Below, one piece after another: positions 54,710 through 64,000 of a stretch of DNA of 64,000 nucleotides (the first letter of the stretch is position 1; every line of letters starts with the position of its first letter). Source of the DNA: Microbacterium sp. RURRCA19A (GTDB lineage: Bacteria; Actinomycetota; Actinomycetes; Actinomycetales; Microbacteriaceae). The notes under the pieces are model-generated. The model had not been told where the DNA came from. It was given only the letters and a program-made list of their open reading frames with translations, and made no database searches. Position numbers and translations under genes: made by a program. The DNA is taken from the NCBI RefSeq assembly GCF_900156455.1, contig NZ_FTNQ01000004.1, positions 1 through 64,000 on the forward strand, given 5' to 3'.

Positions 54710-55972
54710 ATGAGAAAGACCCGATGGGGCGCTGTCGCCGTCGTTGCGGCGGCCGCGATCGCGTTGACCGGATGCGGACGTACCTCCGATGCCGGCCCGG
54801 GTGCCGCCGAGGCCGGCACCATCGGTGACGCCAAGGCCGAGGGCACGCTCACGATGTGGGCGATGGGCGCCGAGGGTGAGGCGCTGCCCGAGTTCGTGAA
54901 GACCTTCGAAGAGGCCAACCCCGGTGTGACCGTCGACGTCACGCCCGTTCCGTGGGACGCCGCGTACAGCAAGTTCCAGACGGCCATCGCCGGCGGCAAC
55001 ACCCCCGACCTCGCCATGGTCGGCTCGACCTGGATGGCCGACTTCGGCGACGCGCTGCAGACGGTTCCCACCGACCTCTCGACCGACGGCATCTTCCCCG
55101 GCGCGATCGACTCCACGAAGATCGACGACCGTGCGACCGGCGTGCCGTGGTACGTCGACACCCGCGTCCTCTACTACCGCACCGACATCGCCGCGAAGGC
55201 CGGCTGGAACCAGGCGCCCGCCACCTGGGACGAGCTGAAGCAGATGGCCGCCGACATGCAGTCCAAGGGGGGTGCCGAGTACGGCATCCGCCTCCCCTCG
55301 GGCAACGACTCCTTCCAGGGGAACCTCTGGATGCCATGGTCCAACGGCGCCGAGCTGGAGAACGGCTCGAAGTGGACCCTCGACACCCCCGAGACGGTCG
55401 AGGCGCTGGACTACTACCAGAGCTTCTACACCGACGGCATCGCCAACCCCGCGGCCGATCGCTCGGCCGGGGCGCAGGAGGCGGACTTCGTCTCGGGCAC
55501 GACGCCCATGTTCATCGACGGTCCGGCGTTCATCGGTCTGCTCGACGACCTGGGCGGCGAGGGCTTCGGCGACAAGATCTCGACCGCGGTGCTGCCCGCG
55601 AAGGAGTCGTCCACCTCGTTCAGCGGCGGCGCGAACCTCGCCGTGTTCGACGACTCGAAGAACGCCACCAGCGCCTGGAAGCTCGTGCAGTGGCTGACCG
55701 AGCCCGAGACGCAGGCCGCCTGGTACGAGGCGACGGGCGATCTCCCCGCGGTCCAGGATGCCTGGAAGTCCGACGCCCTGGCCTCGTCGAAGACCCTCGC
55801 GGCCTTCGGTACGCAGCTGGAGACCGCCCAGTCGGTGCCCGCCGTCACCACGTGGGTGCAGGTCGCCGCCGCCGGTGACGCGATGCTCGAGAAGATCCGC
55901 CTCGGCCAGCAGTCGCCGGCCGACGGGCTGAAGGAGCTCCAGGCCACCGCCGATCAGCTGGGTCTGGGCTGA
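54710..55972 (+). CDS. Sugar-binding lipoprotein of an ABC importer
   Basis: The 420-residue protein has a lipoprotein signal (LTGC with Cys22) and the family 1 solute-binding fold (LTMWAMGAEGEALPEFVKTF, GGNTPDLAMVGSTWMADF, VPWYVDTRVLYYRTDIA, GGANLAVFDDSKNATSAWKL). It should bind an oligosaccharide outside the membrane and hand it to the two permeases encoded next. The ATG follows AGGAGGA. No ATPase gene is in the operon; a shared MsiK-type ATPase elsewhere is expected, as is common in actinobacteria. Confidence 0.93.
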   Translation: MRKTRWGAVAVVAAAAIALTGCGRTSDAGPGAAEAGTIGDAKAEGTLTMWAMGAEGEALPEFVKTFEEANPGVTVDVTPVPWDAAYSKFQTAIAGGNTPDLAMVGSTWMADFGDALQTVPTDLSTDGIFPGAIDSTKIDDRATGVPWYVDTRVLYYRTDIAAKAGWNQAPATWDELKQMAADMQSKGGAEYGIRLPSGNDSFQGNLWMPWSNGAELENGSKWTLDTPETVEALDYYQSFYTDGIANPAADRSAGAQEADFVSGTTPMFIDGPAFIGLLDDLGGEGFGDKISTAVLPAKESSTSFSGGANLAVFDDSKNATSAWKLVQWLTEPETQAAWYEATGDLPAVQDAWKSDALASSKTLAAFGTQLETAQSVPAVTTWVQVAAAGDAMLEKIRLGQQSPADGLKELQATADQLGLG

Positions 55973-55976
55973 GACC

Positions 55977-56924
55977 ATGACGCAGGCAGTCGTGGGTGCG
56001 ACCGGACGGGCTCCGGCCCCCGGTCGCGCCCGCGCCGGCGGGGCGTCGAGCCGCCGCCGGCGCCAGGGATGGGTCGCGTGGGGCTTCGCCCTGCCGTTCG
56101 TCGCGGTCTTCGCGGTCTTCATGGTCGTGCCGATCGTGGGCTCCTTCGCGATGTCGTTCACCGACTTCACCGCGCGCGACATCCGCTCGCCCTTCGGGGT
56201 GAACTTCGTCGGACTCGAGCAGTACCTCTCGGTGCTCGGCGACCCGGTGTTCCTCACCTCGCTGGGCGTGACCGCGACGTTCGTCGTCGTCGGCATCCCG
56301 GTCACCATGGCGATCGCGCTGGCCCTCGCCCTCGCGCTCAATGCCAGCCGGGGGCGGTTCGTCTCGATCCTGCGCGTGGGCTTCTACGCTCCGGTCGTGA
56401 CGAGCATCGTCGCGGTGGCCGTCGTGTGGCGCTACATCCTGCAGCCGGAGGGGCTGCTCAACTCGGCGTTGGCGATCATCGGCATCCAGGGTCCGGATTG
56501 GCTCAACGACACCCGCACGGCCCTGCCCTCGCTCATCGCGATGGCGGTGTGGCGGAACGTCGGCACCCTCATGGTGATCTTCCTCGCCGGGCTCCAGGCG
56601 ATCCCCACCGACGTGAAGGAGGCCGCCCTCATGGACGGCGCCTCGTCGTGGCGGCGTTTGACCTCGATCACCCTCCCGCTGCTGCGCCCGACGCTGCTGC
56701 TGGGGGCCGTGCTCATCTCGGTCGGGTTCCTTCAGTTCTTCGAGGAGGCGTTCGTGATGACCCAGGGCGGGCCGCTCAACTCCACGCTCTCGGTGGCCTA
56801 TTACACGTTCAAGCAGTTCGGCTTCGGGCAGTACGGCACGGCCTCGGCCGCGAGCTACCTGCTGTTCCTGGCCATCGCGCTGCTCAGCCTGGTGCAGTTC
56901 CGCGTGCTGCGCTCGAAGGATTGA
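55977..56924 (+). CDS. Sugar ABC transporter permease (MalF type)
   Basis: The 315-residue protein has six predicted helices, a basic N-terminal tail, and the EAA loop KEAALMDGASSWRRLTSITL that contacts the ATPase. It begins four bases after the binding-protein stop. With the next gene it forms the membrane channel of the importer. Confidence 0.93.
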   Translation: MTQAVVGATGRAPAPGRARAGGASSRRRRQGWVAWGFALPFVAVFAVFMVVPIVGSFAMSFTDFTARDIRSPFGVNFVGLEQYLSVLGDPVFLTSLGVTATFVVVGIPVTMAIALALALALNASRGRFVSILRVGFYAPVVTSIVAVAVVWRYILQPEGLLNSALAIIGIQGPDWLNDTRTALPSLIAMAVWRNVGTLMVIFLAGLQAIPTDVKEAALMDGASSWRRLTSITLPLLRPTLLLGAVLISVGFLQFFEEAFVMTQGGPLNSTLSVAYYTFKQFGFGQYGTASAASYLLFLAIALLSLVQFRVLRSKD

Positions 56925-56935
56925 GGGAGGATGCC

Positions 56936-57829
56936 ATGACGCTCACCACCCCTGCCGCCCCGGCCGCGGTCGCAGACCGCACCGAGCAGCCCCGCCGCCG
57001 CGCCGAGAGGCGCGTCACACCCGGTCGTGCGCTGACCTACGGCGTCCTCGTCGTCGGGCTGATCGTGTGGATCCTGCCGTTCGCCTGGATGCTCCTGGGT
57101 TCGGTCAAGACGCAGCGCGAGATCCTGCAGCGCCCGCCGACCTGGTGGCCGCAGGATTTCACCTGGGAGAACTTCGGCGCCTGGTTCGGGCAGCTGAACT
57201 TCGGGCAGTTCTTCGGCAACAGCATCGTCGTGGCGCTGTTCACCGTCGCCGGCAACCTCGTCTTCTGCTCGATGGTCGGCTACGCGCTGGCGAAGATGGA
57301 CTTCCCGGGCAAGAAGGCCCTGTTCCTCGTCGTCATGCTGACGCTGATGGTCCCGGGTGTCGTCACCTTCGTCCCGCTGTTCGTGATGGTGTCCTCGCTC
57401 GGGCTCGTCGACAGCTACGCCGCGCTGATCCTGCCGTTCGTCACCACTCCGCTCGGCGTCTTCCTCATGCGACAGTTCATGCTCGGCATCCCGGATCCGC
57501 TGCTGGAGGCCGCGCGCATCGACGGGGCCGGGGAACTGCGGATCTTCGCACGGATCGTCATGCCTCTGTGCGGACCGCCGCTGGCGACACTCGGCATCCT
57601 GACCTTCCTCGCCTCGTGGAACAACTTCCTCTGGCCGCTCGTGGCGGCGCAGACCGAGGCGAAGTACACCCTCCCCGTCGCCCTGTCGTTGTACTCGACC
57701 GGGCAGAGCGCCACGAACTACGGCCTGCTGCTGGCGGGATCGGTGCTCGTGATCGCGCCGATCATCCTGCTGTTCGTCTTCCTGCAGCGGTACTTCATCC
57801 AGGGCATCGCCTCCACCGGACTGAAGTGA
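56936..57829 (+). CDS. Sugar ABC transporter permease (MalG type)
   Basis: The 297-residue protein has six helices and the EAA loop LLEAARIDGAGELRIFARIV. The ATG at 56,936 has a GGGAGG site seven bases upstream. It ends 25 bp before the GH3 gene, and the tight spacing indicates one transcript with the binding protein and the enzyme. Confidence 0.93.
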   Translation: MTLTTPAAPAAVADRTEQPRRRAERRVTPGRALTYGVLVVGLIVWILPFAWMLLGSVKTQREILQRPPTWWPQDFTWENFGAWFGQLNFGQFFGNSIVVALFTVAGNLVFCSMVGYALAKMDFPGKKALFLVVMLTLMVPGVVTFVPLFVMVSSLGLVDSYAALILPFVTTPLGVFLMRQFMLGIPDPLLEAARIDGAGELRIFARIVMPLCGPPLATLGILTFLASWNNFLWPLVAAQTEAKYTLPVALSLYSTGQSATNYGLLLAGSVLVIAPIILLFVFLQRYFIQGIASTGLK

Positions 57830-57854
57830 TCCGCGACCGATCCGAAAGGATGCC

Positions 57855-59735
57855 ATGACCTCCGCCCGCTTCCTCACCGCCCCGGACGGGACGCGTTTCC
57901 GCGACCTCAACGGCAACGGCGCGATGGACCCGTACGAAGATCCGCGCCGCAGCGTGGACGAGCGCACCGATGATCTGCTCGGGCGCCTCAGCCTCGAGGA
58001 GAAGGTCGGTCTGATGTTCCAGACCGTGATCGAGGTCGGCGAGGACGGCGAACTGCTCGAGACGCCGGGAAAGATCTCGAAGTCCCCGACAACCACGGTC
58101 GTCGTGCACAAGAACATGACGCACTTCAATGTGCACGCGATCCGCACGGCCCGGCAGGCGGCGACCTGGAACAACAATCTCCAGGCCCTCGCCGAGACGA
58201 CGCCGCACGGCATCCCGGTCACGATCAGCACGGATCCGCGCCACGCGTTCGTCGAGAACACGGGAGTGGGGTTCGCGGCGGGACCGTTCTCGCAGTGGCC
58301 GGAAGGTCTCGGACTCGCGGCCCTCGACGACGTCGAGACGGTGCGCGAGTTCGCAGAGGTCGCGCGGCGCGAGTACGTCGCGGTCGGGATCCGCGCGGCC
58401 CTGCACCCGCAGATCGACCTCGCCACCGAGCCGCGGTGGGGCCGTCAGGCGCAGACCCTGGGGCAGGATGCCGCGCGCGTCGCGGAGTTCACGGCGGCGT
58501 ACCTCCGCGGGTTCCAGGGCGAGCAGCTCGGCCCGGACAGTGTCGCGTGCACGACGAAGCACTTCCCGGGCGGGGGACCGCAGCAGGACGGTGAGGACGC
58601 GCACTTCCCCTACGGCCGCGAGCAGGTGTACCCGGGCGGGATGTTCGACTACCACCTCGAACCGTTCCGCGAGGCGATCCGCCGCGGTACCGCGGGCATG
58701 ATGCCGTACTACGGCATGCCCGTGGGGCTCGAGCTCGACGGGCGTGCCGTCGAGGAGGTCGGCTTCGGGTACAACAAGCAGATCGTCACGGGCCTGTTGC
58801 GCGAGGAGCTGGGCTACGACGGCGTCGTCGTCACCGACTGGGAGCTCGTCAACGACAACCATGTCGGCGATCAGGTGCTGCCCGCGCGCGCGTGGGGCGT
58901 GGAGCATCTCACCGCGAGCGAGCGCATGGAGAAGATCCTGGATGCCGGCGCCGACCAGTTCGGCGGCGAGGAGTGCGTCGAGATGCTGCTGGACCTCGTC
59001 CGCGCGGGCCGGGTGTCCGAGGAGCGCATCGACGCCTCGGCTCGGCGCCTTCTGCGGGTGAAGTTCGAGCTGGGCCTGTTCGACGACCCGTACGTCGATG
59101 TCGACGAGGCCGAGCGGATCGTCGGCAACGCCGAGTTCCGGGCGGCGGGGGAGCGAGCGCAGGCACGTTCGCTCACGGTGCTGGTGAACGAGGGGGCGAC
59201 GCTGCCGCTCCGCCCCGTCAGCGCCGTGTACGTCGAGGGTTTCCGCGCCGGCGACGTGGACGAGCTCGGCACGGTCGTCGCCGATCCGGCGGACGCCGAT
59301 CTCGCCGTGGTGCGCATCGGTGCGCCGTTCGACCCGCGCGACGACCTCTTCCTGGAGGCGTGGTTCCACCAGGGCTCCCTCGAGTTCGCGCCCGGCCTGG
59401 TGTACCGACTGCAGAAGATCGCGGCATCCTGCCCGCTCGTGCTGGTCGTGAACCTCGATCGACCGGCGATCCTCACGCCGTTCGTGGGGCACGCGTCCGC
59501 GATCGTCGTCGACTACGGCAGCTCGGCGCGCGCCGTCCTGGACGCCCTCACCGGGCGCGTGGCGCCGCGGGGCCGCCTGCCGATCGAGATCCCCCGCTCG
59601 ATGGATGCCGTTCGCGCGTCGCGCGAGGATGTACCGTCGGACACCGGCGACCCCGTCTTCCCCGTGCACTTCGGGCTGGAGCTCGCGGGTGTGGAGGACG
59701 CGCCGGAGCCGAGCAGGGGGTACGTGCACCGATGA
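57855..59735 (+). CDS. GH3 family beta-glucosidase
   Basis: The 626-residue protein has a GH3 N-terminal TIM barrel with TKHFPGGGPQQDGEDAHF (KHFPGGG at about 235 to 241) and the nucleophile Asp in GVVVTDWELVND (about 328). A GH3 C-terminal alpha/beta domain follows (SLTVLVNEGATLPL, ASAIVVDYGSSARAVLDAL). It has no signal peptide, so it would act in the cytoplasm on imported oligosaccharides, releasing glucose. Beta-1,2-linked substrates are possible given the GH144-like glucanase upstream. The stop overlaps the LacI start by ATGA. Confidence 0.92.
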   Translation: MTSARFLTAPDGTRFRDLNGNGAMDPYEDPRRSVDERTDDLLGRLSLEEKVGLMFQTVIEVGEDGELLETPGKISKSPTTTVVVHKNMTHFNVHAIRTARQAATWNNNLQALAETTPHGIPVTISTDPRHAFVENTGVGFAAGPFSQWPEGLGLAALDDVETVREFAEVARREYVAVGIRAALHPQIDLATEPRWGRQAQTLGQDAARVAEFTAAYLRGFQGEQLGPDSVACTTKHFPGGGPQQDGEDAHFPYGREQVYPGGMFDYHLEPFREAIRRGTAGMMPYYGMPVGLELDGRAVEEVGFGYNKQIVTGLLREELGYDGVVVTDWELVNDNHVGDQVLPARAWGVEHLTASERMEKILDAGADQFGGEECVEMLLDLVRAGRVSEERIDASARRLLRVKFELGLFDDPYVDVDEAERIVGNAEFRAAGERAQARSLTVLVNEGATLPLRPVSAVYVEGFRAGDVDELGTVVADPADADLAVVRIGAPFDPRDDLFLEAWFHQGSLEFAPGLVYRLQKIAASCPLVLVVNLDRPAILTPFVGHASAIVVDYGSSARAVLDALTGRVAPRGRLPIEIPRSMDAVRASREDVPSDTGDPVFPVHFGLELAGVEDAPEPSRGYVHR

Positions 59736-60865
59736 GCGAGACGGACGCGACGCGTCGACCGACCGTGTACGACGTGGCCCAGGAGGCCCGGGTGTCGATC
59801 GCGTCGGTGTCGTTCGCGTTCCGACGTCCCGACAAGCTCAGCGATGCCACGCGCGAGCGCGTGCTCGAGGCCGCGCGGCGGCTGGGCTACGCGCCCAGCG
59901 CGGCCGCGCGCGGCCTCGCGCACGGCCGAACCGGCACGCTCGGACTGCACGCGTTCGACCTGCTGCTGGAGCGGGCCGACCCGCTCACGCAGACGCCGTC
60001 GCTGACAGGGCTCGCCACGCCGCGGCTCGACGCCGACGGCGTGATCCCGTGGGCGCAGACCGACGACGACGTGCTGTCGGATCCTCGGGCCTTCCCGCTG
60101 TACGTCGACGAGGTGCAGCGCGGATTCGAGCTGGAGTGCTGGGCCCTGGGACGCCCCGTGATGCTCAGCAGCGGCGCCGGCACCGACGTCTCGGTCGCCG
60201 ACACCGCCGGCCGCGTCGACGGGCTGGCGATCTTCCCCTCGCCGCAGACGGCCCCCGCGCTGGCCCGGTACGCCCCGACCATCCCCATCGTGCTGTTCAG
60301 CGCCGCCCCCGGCGACGATCACCACCACCGGGTGCGCGTCGACAACGCCGGGGGGATGCGCGCCCTCGCCGACCATCTCGTCCGGGAGCACGGCATCCGC
60401 GACATCGCCTTCGTCGGGCGTCCCGAGGCCTCCGACACCGCCGAGCGTCTGACCGGGCTGCAGGACGCCCTCGCCGACCGCGGGATGTCGTTGCGCCCGC
60501 AGGTGGTGGATGCCACCGTTCGCGGCGAGGACGAACTCGTGCCCCAGCTGCGCGCGCTCCTCGCCGACGGGCGGATGCCGCAGGCCCTCGTGTGCGCGAC
60601 GGACCAGCACGCGTTCGCGGTGCTCGACGCGCTCGCCGCGGAGGGACTGCGAGTGCCCGACGACGTCGTGGTGACCGGCTTCGACGGCACGCTCGCCGCC
60701 CGCCTCAGCTCCCCGCCGCTGACGACCGTCCGGCAGCCGATGGAGGCGATGGGCCGCGCGGCGGCGCGCATCCTCGCCGGGGTCGCGGGCCCCGCCGACC
60801 GTCCCTTCGACGTGGTGTTCGAGCCGCGACTCGTGGTGCGCCGCAGTTGCGGCTGCCCGGGCTGA
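59732..60865 (+). CDS. LacI-family repressor of the sugar locus
   Basis: The 377-residue protein has a LacI HTH (TVYDVAQEARVSIASVSFAF, RERVLEAARRLGYAPS) and a sugar-binding domain (GLAIFPSPQTAPALARYAPT, VTGFDGTLAARLSSPPLTTV). It is the last gene of the operon it probably controls. The TTTATGCGCTTAAA operator upstream of the first gene fits its family. The inducer is expected to be the imported oligosaccharide. Confidence 0.92.
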   Translation: MSETDATRRPTVYDVAQEARVSIASVSFAFRRPDKLSDATRERVLEAARRLGYAPSAAARGLAHGRTGTLGLHAFDLLLERADPLTQTPSLTGLATPRLDADGVIPWAQTDDDVLSDPRAFPLYVDEVQRGFELECWALGRPVMLSSGAGTDVSVADTAGRVDGLAIFPSPQTAPALARYAPTIPIVLFSAAPGDDHHHRVRVDNAGGMRALADHLVREHGIRDIAFVGRPEASDTAERLTGLQDALADRGMSLRPQVVDATVRGEDELVPQLRALLADGRMPQALVCATDQHAFAVLDALAAEGLRVPDDVVVTGFDGTLAARLSSPPLTTVRQPMEAMGRAAARILAGVAGPADRPFDVVFEPRLVVRRSCGCPG

Positions 60866-60905
60866 CCCCCGGCACCGTGGCATCCGCCCCGGCTCGTGCC
60901 CTCGA

Positions 60906-60971
60906 GCGGACTTCGTCGGTGACACGCCGGTGGCGGTGGCGGTGCGGCGGCGTGGCGGACACGGACTCCGC
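60906..60971. repeat. Palindromic intergenic repeat, copy H
   Basis: A single copy between the convergent LacI and PucR genes, with GCGGACTTCGTCGGTGACAC pairing with the diverged right arm ending GACTCCGC. It may end both transcripts. Confidence 0.6.
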
Positions 60972-61009
60972 GGGACGGCGCGTGTCGGAGAGGAGCGGGA
61001 TGCCGGAAC

Positions 61010-62524
61010 TCAGGCCTGCTGGACCCGCAGCGCCGCCCACAGTTCGGCGCGGGTGGCGAAGGAGCCGAGGTCGCGCTCGAGCAGACGCTCGGCGAGGGCG
61101 AGGCGCGTGCGGACGGTGTGCCGGTGGACTCCGAGAGCCTGAGCGGTGACCTCGTGCGAACAGTCGTGGTCGAGCCAGGCCCGGAGCGTCTCGACGAGGC
61201 GTGATCCCTCGGCGTCGTCGTGCGCGGTCAGCGGCGCGAGTTCGGCGGCGGCGAGGCTCGGTGCTTCGGGCCCGAGGGCGGACAGCACGCCCGATGCCGC
61301 GACCTCGCGGAACGTGGTCACGGCATCGCGCCCGCGGTCGCGTGCGACCCGCGCCTGCTCCACCGCCGCTGCGAAGCGGTCGTAGCCGCCGGGATCGGAC
61401 ACCCCGATCCGTGCCCCGAACCGTTCGGCCGCCTCGTCGATCGCCTGCCGCTCATCGGCCGGGACGACGATGACGACGCCGTCGTCCGCCCGGCCGAAGA
61501 ACACCGCGCCGCGGCGTTCGTCCGCGCGCAGCTCGAGGAGTTCCGCCAACCCGCTGTTGCGGGCGGCGGCCGCGTCGGTGAGGGCGACGACGATGGGGGC
61601 GGTCGGGAGCGGCCCCCACGCGTCGCGCGCGATGCGGCGCGCGAGGGTCGGGTCGTCCGTGAGCAGCGATTGCACGAGACCGGCGCGCAGCGCACCGCGA
61701 GCACGGCCGAGGCCCTGGTGCTGCTCGAACGCGAGTCCGGCCATGGCGATGACCGCCGTGACCACTCCGCGCCCCTCTTGGTCGAGCTCGCCGGCGGCGA
61801 TCGCGATGACTCCCCGGAGATGCCCTCCCCGGCCCAGGGTCTGCAGCGTGAACGGCCGTCCCGCGATCCGCAGCGCCGATGCCGCCCGGGCGCCCCGGCG
61901 GAGGACCGCGGCCACCTCGTTCCCGAGCGCCCCGGCGGTCTCGGCATCCAGGTCATCGGCGGGATGCTCGCGCATGAGCTCTCCCGCCGCGTCGTACAAG
62001 CCGACCCAGGTGCCCAGCTGTCGCGCCAGTTCGGCGAGGGTGGCGCCGAGTCCGTCGGGGCGGAGGGCCGCGAGCGCGATCGACCGTTGCGCCGAGAGCG
62101 CCCAGGTGCGCCGGGCGAAGGCCTCGGCGGCGATGGCCTCCGCGTTGGCGCGGGCGACCGCGATGAACGGGGTGCGGTACGGGACCTCGAACAGGGGCAG
62201 GCCCGCGTCGCGGCAGGCGGCGGCGAGTTCGGGAGGGATGCCGTCGCGCACGACCTCCGTGCCGAATCCGAGGCCCGCGACGCCCCTCGCGGTCAGCCTC
62301 TGCACATACTCGGCGGCCGACGTGGCGTGGCGGCCCTGGAACTGGGTCCCCGTCGTGAGCAGGACCTGACCGTCGGACAGGAACGGCGTCGGGTCGGCGA
62401 GGTCGCTGCTGTGCACCCAGCGCACCGGGCGCTCGAGCACCGCCGGTTCGCCGTTCTCCAGGCGCAGGTGCAGATCCGGGCGACGCAGCAGTGCGCCGAG
62501 AGTGGGGATGTCGGTGGCGTCCAT
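61010..62524 (-). CDS. PucR-family transcriptional regulator
   Basis: The 504-residue protein has an N-terminal purine-catabolism (PucR) domain (TLGALLRRPDLHLRL, LLTTGTQFQG, AACRDAGLPLFEVP), a GGDEF-like middle and a C-terminal PucR-type HTH (WLDHDCSHEVTAQALGVHRH, then TVRTRLALAERLL). The ATG at 62,524 gives the family start. It is divergent from the GABA-type aminotransferase gene 101 bp away, and PucR proteins often activate a neighbouring amino-acid or nitrogen catabolism gene, so that is the likely target. Confidence 0.9.
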   Translation of the reverse strand: MDATDIPTLGALLRRPDLHLRLENGEPAVLERPVRWVHSSDLADPTPFLSDGQVLLTTGTQFQGRHATSAAEYVQRLTARGVAGLGFGTEVVRDGIPPELAAACRDAGLPLFEVPYRTPFIAVARANAEAIAAEAFARRTWALSAQRSIALAALRPDGLGATLAELARQLGTWVGLYDAAGELMREHPADDLDAETAGALGNEVAAVLRRGARAASALRIAGRPFTLQTLGRGGHLRGVIAIAAGELDQEGRGVVTAVIAMAGLAFEQHQGLGRARGALRAGLVQSLLTDDPTLARRIARDAWGPLPTAPIVVALTDAAAARNSGLAELLELRADERRGAVFFGRADDGVVIVVPADERQAIDEAAERFGARIGVSDPGGYDRFAAAVEQARVARDRGRDAVTTFREVAASGVLSALGPEAPSLAAAELAPLTAHDDAEGSRLVETLRAWLDHDCSHEVTAQALGVHRHTVRTRLALAERLLERDLGSFATRAELWAALRVQQA

Positions 62525-62625
62525 GGGGCTCCCGCGGAATCCGCTGTACTGGTCGTACAGCCGGGTATCCAGAATGTACATCACGGAGGGTGTCGGGTTT
62601 CGGCGCCCTTCCCTACGCTCGCGAC

Positions 62626-63984
62626 ATGACCGCACTGCACACCGTCACCGCGCCCCCCGTCGGCGGACCCTCGCTCCCGCAGGAGCGCCGCCTGGTCACG
62701 AGCATCCCCGGCCCCCGCTCGCAGGAGCTCCTCGAGCGCAAGGCCGCCGCGGTCTCAGCCGGCGTCGGCCACACCGCTCCCATCCACGCCGTCGCCGCCG
62801 GCGGGGGAGTGATCGTCGACGCCGACGGCAACTCGCTCATCGACCTCGGCTCCGGCATCGCCGTGACCAGCGTCGGCAATTCTCACCCGGCCGTGGTCGC
62901 CGCCGTGCAGGAACAGGTCGCCGCCTTCACCCACACGTGCTTCATGGTGTCGCCCTACGAGTCGTACGTCTCGGTGGCTGAAGCGCTGAACCGTCTGACC
63001 CCGGGCGACCACGCCAAGAAGAGCGCGCTGTTCAACTCCGGTGCCGAGGCGGTCGAGAACGCGATCAAGATCGCGCGCAAGCACACCGGCCGCCAGGCGG
63101 TCGTCGCCTTCGACCACGCCTACCACGGGCGCACGAACCTCACGATGGCGCTGACGGCGAAGAACATGCCGTACAAGAGCGGCTTCGGACCGTTCGCCGC
63201 CGAGGTCTACCGCGCCCCGCTGTCGTACCCCTACCGTGACGGCCTCTCCGGTGCCGAGGCGGCCGCGAAGGCGATCTCGCTCATCGAGAAGCAGGTGGGG
63301 GCCGAGAACCTCGCCGCCGTCATCATCGAGCCCATCCAGGGCGAGGGCGGCTTCATCGTCCCCGCCGAGGGCTTCCTCCCGGCGCTCGTGGACTGGTGCC
63401 GCGCGAACGGTGTGGTCTTCATCGCCGACGAGGTGCAGTCCGGCTTCGCCCGCACCGGTGCGATGTTCGCCTCGGAGATCTTCGGGATCGTCCCCGACCT
63501 CGTCACCACCGCGAAGGGCATCGCCGGCGGCCTGCCGCTGGCGGCCGTGACCGGTCGCGCGGAGATGATGGATGCCACCCACACCGGCGGCCTCGGCGGC
63601 ACCTACGGCGGCAACCCGATCGCGTGCGCCGCGGCGCTCGCCGCGATCGACGCGTTCGAGAACGACGGTCTCGTCGAGCGGGCGCAGGCGATCGGCGAAG
63701 TGCTGAAGGGCCGTCTGCACGAGCTGCAGCAGAGCGACCCGCGCATCGGCGACGTCCGCGGACACGGCGCGATGATCGCGGCCGAGTTCGTCGACCCCGC
63801 CACCGGCGCGCCCGACGCCGCCCTCACCGCGGCCGTGGCCAAGGCCGCGATCGCCGAGGGCGTCATCGTGCTCACCTGCGGTACCTACGGCAACGTCATC
63901 CGGTTCCTCCCGCCCCTGTCCATCGGCGACGACCTCCTGAACGAGGGCCTGGACGTGGTCGCGGGAGTCCTCGCGCGCCACTGA
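62626..63984 (+). CDS. gabT: 4-aminobutyrate-type aminotransferase (class III)
   Basis: The 452-residue PLP enzyme has the class III pattern: NSGAEAVENAIKIARKHTGR, FDHAYHGRTNLTMALTAKNM, EPIQGEGGF, FIADEVQSGFARTG with the cofactor Asp, and TTAKGIAGGLPLAAV with the Schiff-base Lys. It probably moves the amino group of 4-aminobutyrate to 2-oxoglutarate, forming succinate semialdehyde. Divergent from a PucR regulator that is likely to control it; a dehydrogenase or permease may follow beyond the window. Confidence 0.92.
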   Translation: MTALHTVTAPPVGGPSLPQERRLVTSIPGPRSQELLERKAAAVSAGVGHTAPIHAVAAGGGVIVDADGNSLIDLGSGIAVTSVGNSHPAVVAAVQEQVAAFTHTCFMVSPYESYVSVAEALNRLTPGDHAKKSALFNSGAEAVENAIKIARKHTGRQAVVAFDHAYHGRTNLTMALTAKNMPYKSGFGPFAAEVYRAPLSYPYRDGLSGAEAAAKAISLIEKQVGAENLAAVIIEPIQGEGGFIVPAEGFLPALVDWCRANGVVFIADEVQSGFARTGAMFASEIFGIVPDLVTTAKGIAGGLPLAAVTGRAEMMDATHTGGLGGTYGGNPIACAAALAAIDAFENDGLVERAQAIGEVLKGRLHELQQSDPRIGDVRGHGAMIAAEFVDPATGAPDAALTAAVAKAAIAEGVIVLTCGTYGNVIRFLPPLSIGDDLLNEGLDVVAGVLARH

Positions 63985-64000
63985 GCACCAAGACCCGAGG

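Noticed and set aside
53453..56341. A 962-codon form of the DUF559 protein
   Set aside because: The extension lies antisense to the sugar-binding protein gene and crosses the repeat pair; only the part from the ATG at 54,271 shows family features.

Overview
The window comes from a high-GC actinobacterium, most likely Microbacterium or another Microbacteriaceae. This rests on the GC-rich codon use throughout, the protein families present (CU044_5270 protein with its ECF sigma factor, Asp23/Gls24 pairs, AbiEi/DUF559 protein, RamB-like regulator with the glyoxylate shunt) and the many ATGA/TGATG gene overlaps. No rRNA, tRNA or CRISPR array was recognised.

Region 1 (1 to about 15,000) is accessory DNA. 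At the left edge an IS3-type element has cut an AbiTii-like gene. A minus-strand cluster of defence-like genes follows: an HNH nuclease, an unknown small protein, a minimal nucleotidyltransferase, and a DUF4365 protein coupled to an unknown 402-residue protein. Next is a 6.7-kb secreted RHS/YD-repeat polymorphic toxin with two PA14 domains and a hydrophobic C-terminal tip, overlapped by a small two-helix membrane protein that is a good immunity candidate. A leucine-rich-repeat protein follows. Two diverged copies of a double-HTH gene lie in the same orientation on either side of the RHS module.

Region 2 (15,100 to 33,500) is chromosomal: a SHOCT membrane protein; a coupled cluster of MFS exporter, leucyl aminopeptidase, SLC13 permease and membrane protein; two two-component systems; an ECF sigma factor with its CU044_5270 partner; a TetR regulator; two SDR/epimerase enzymes; and a sigma factor with Asp23/Gls24 genes on both sides.

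Region 3 (33,500 to 42,600) centres on sulfur amino acids. A methionine ABC importer (metQ-metN-metI) diverges from a cystathionine beta-synthase-like gene and a cystathionine gamma-synthase/lyase. The latter pair is preceded by a leaderless cysteine-rich leader peptide that looks like a cysteine attenuator. An F420-reductase-like oxidoreductase, a TauE/SafE permease, two MaoC-type hydratase genes and murB follow.

Region 4 (42,600 to 64,000) holds an aminotransferase, a ClC channel, the glyoxylate shunt (malate synthase, isocitrate lyase) with a divergent RamB-like regulator, and a sugar-utilisation locus. That locus has a secreted PF10091/GH144-like glucanase, an ABC sugar importer, a GH3 beta-glucosidase and a LacI repressor with a visible operator. 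Together they could take up and degrade a beta-glucan, perhaps beta-1,2-glucan. A PucR regulator and a GABA-type aminotransferase end the window. Eight copies of a palindromic intergenic repeat, often paired 130 to 140 bp apart, are scattered through this region.
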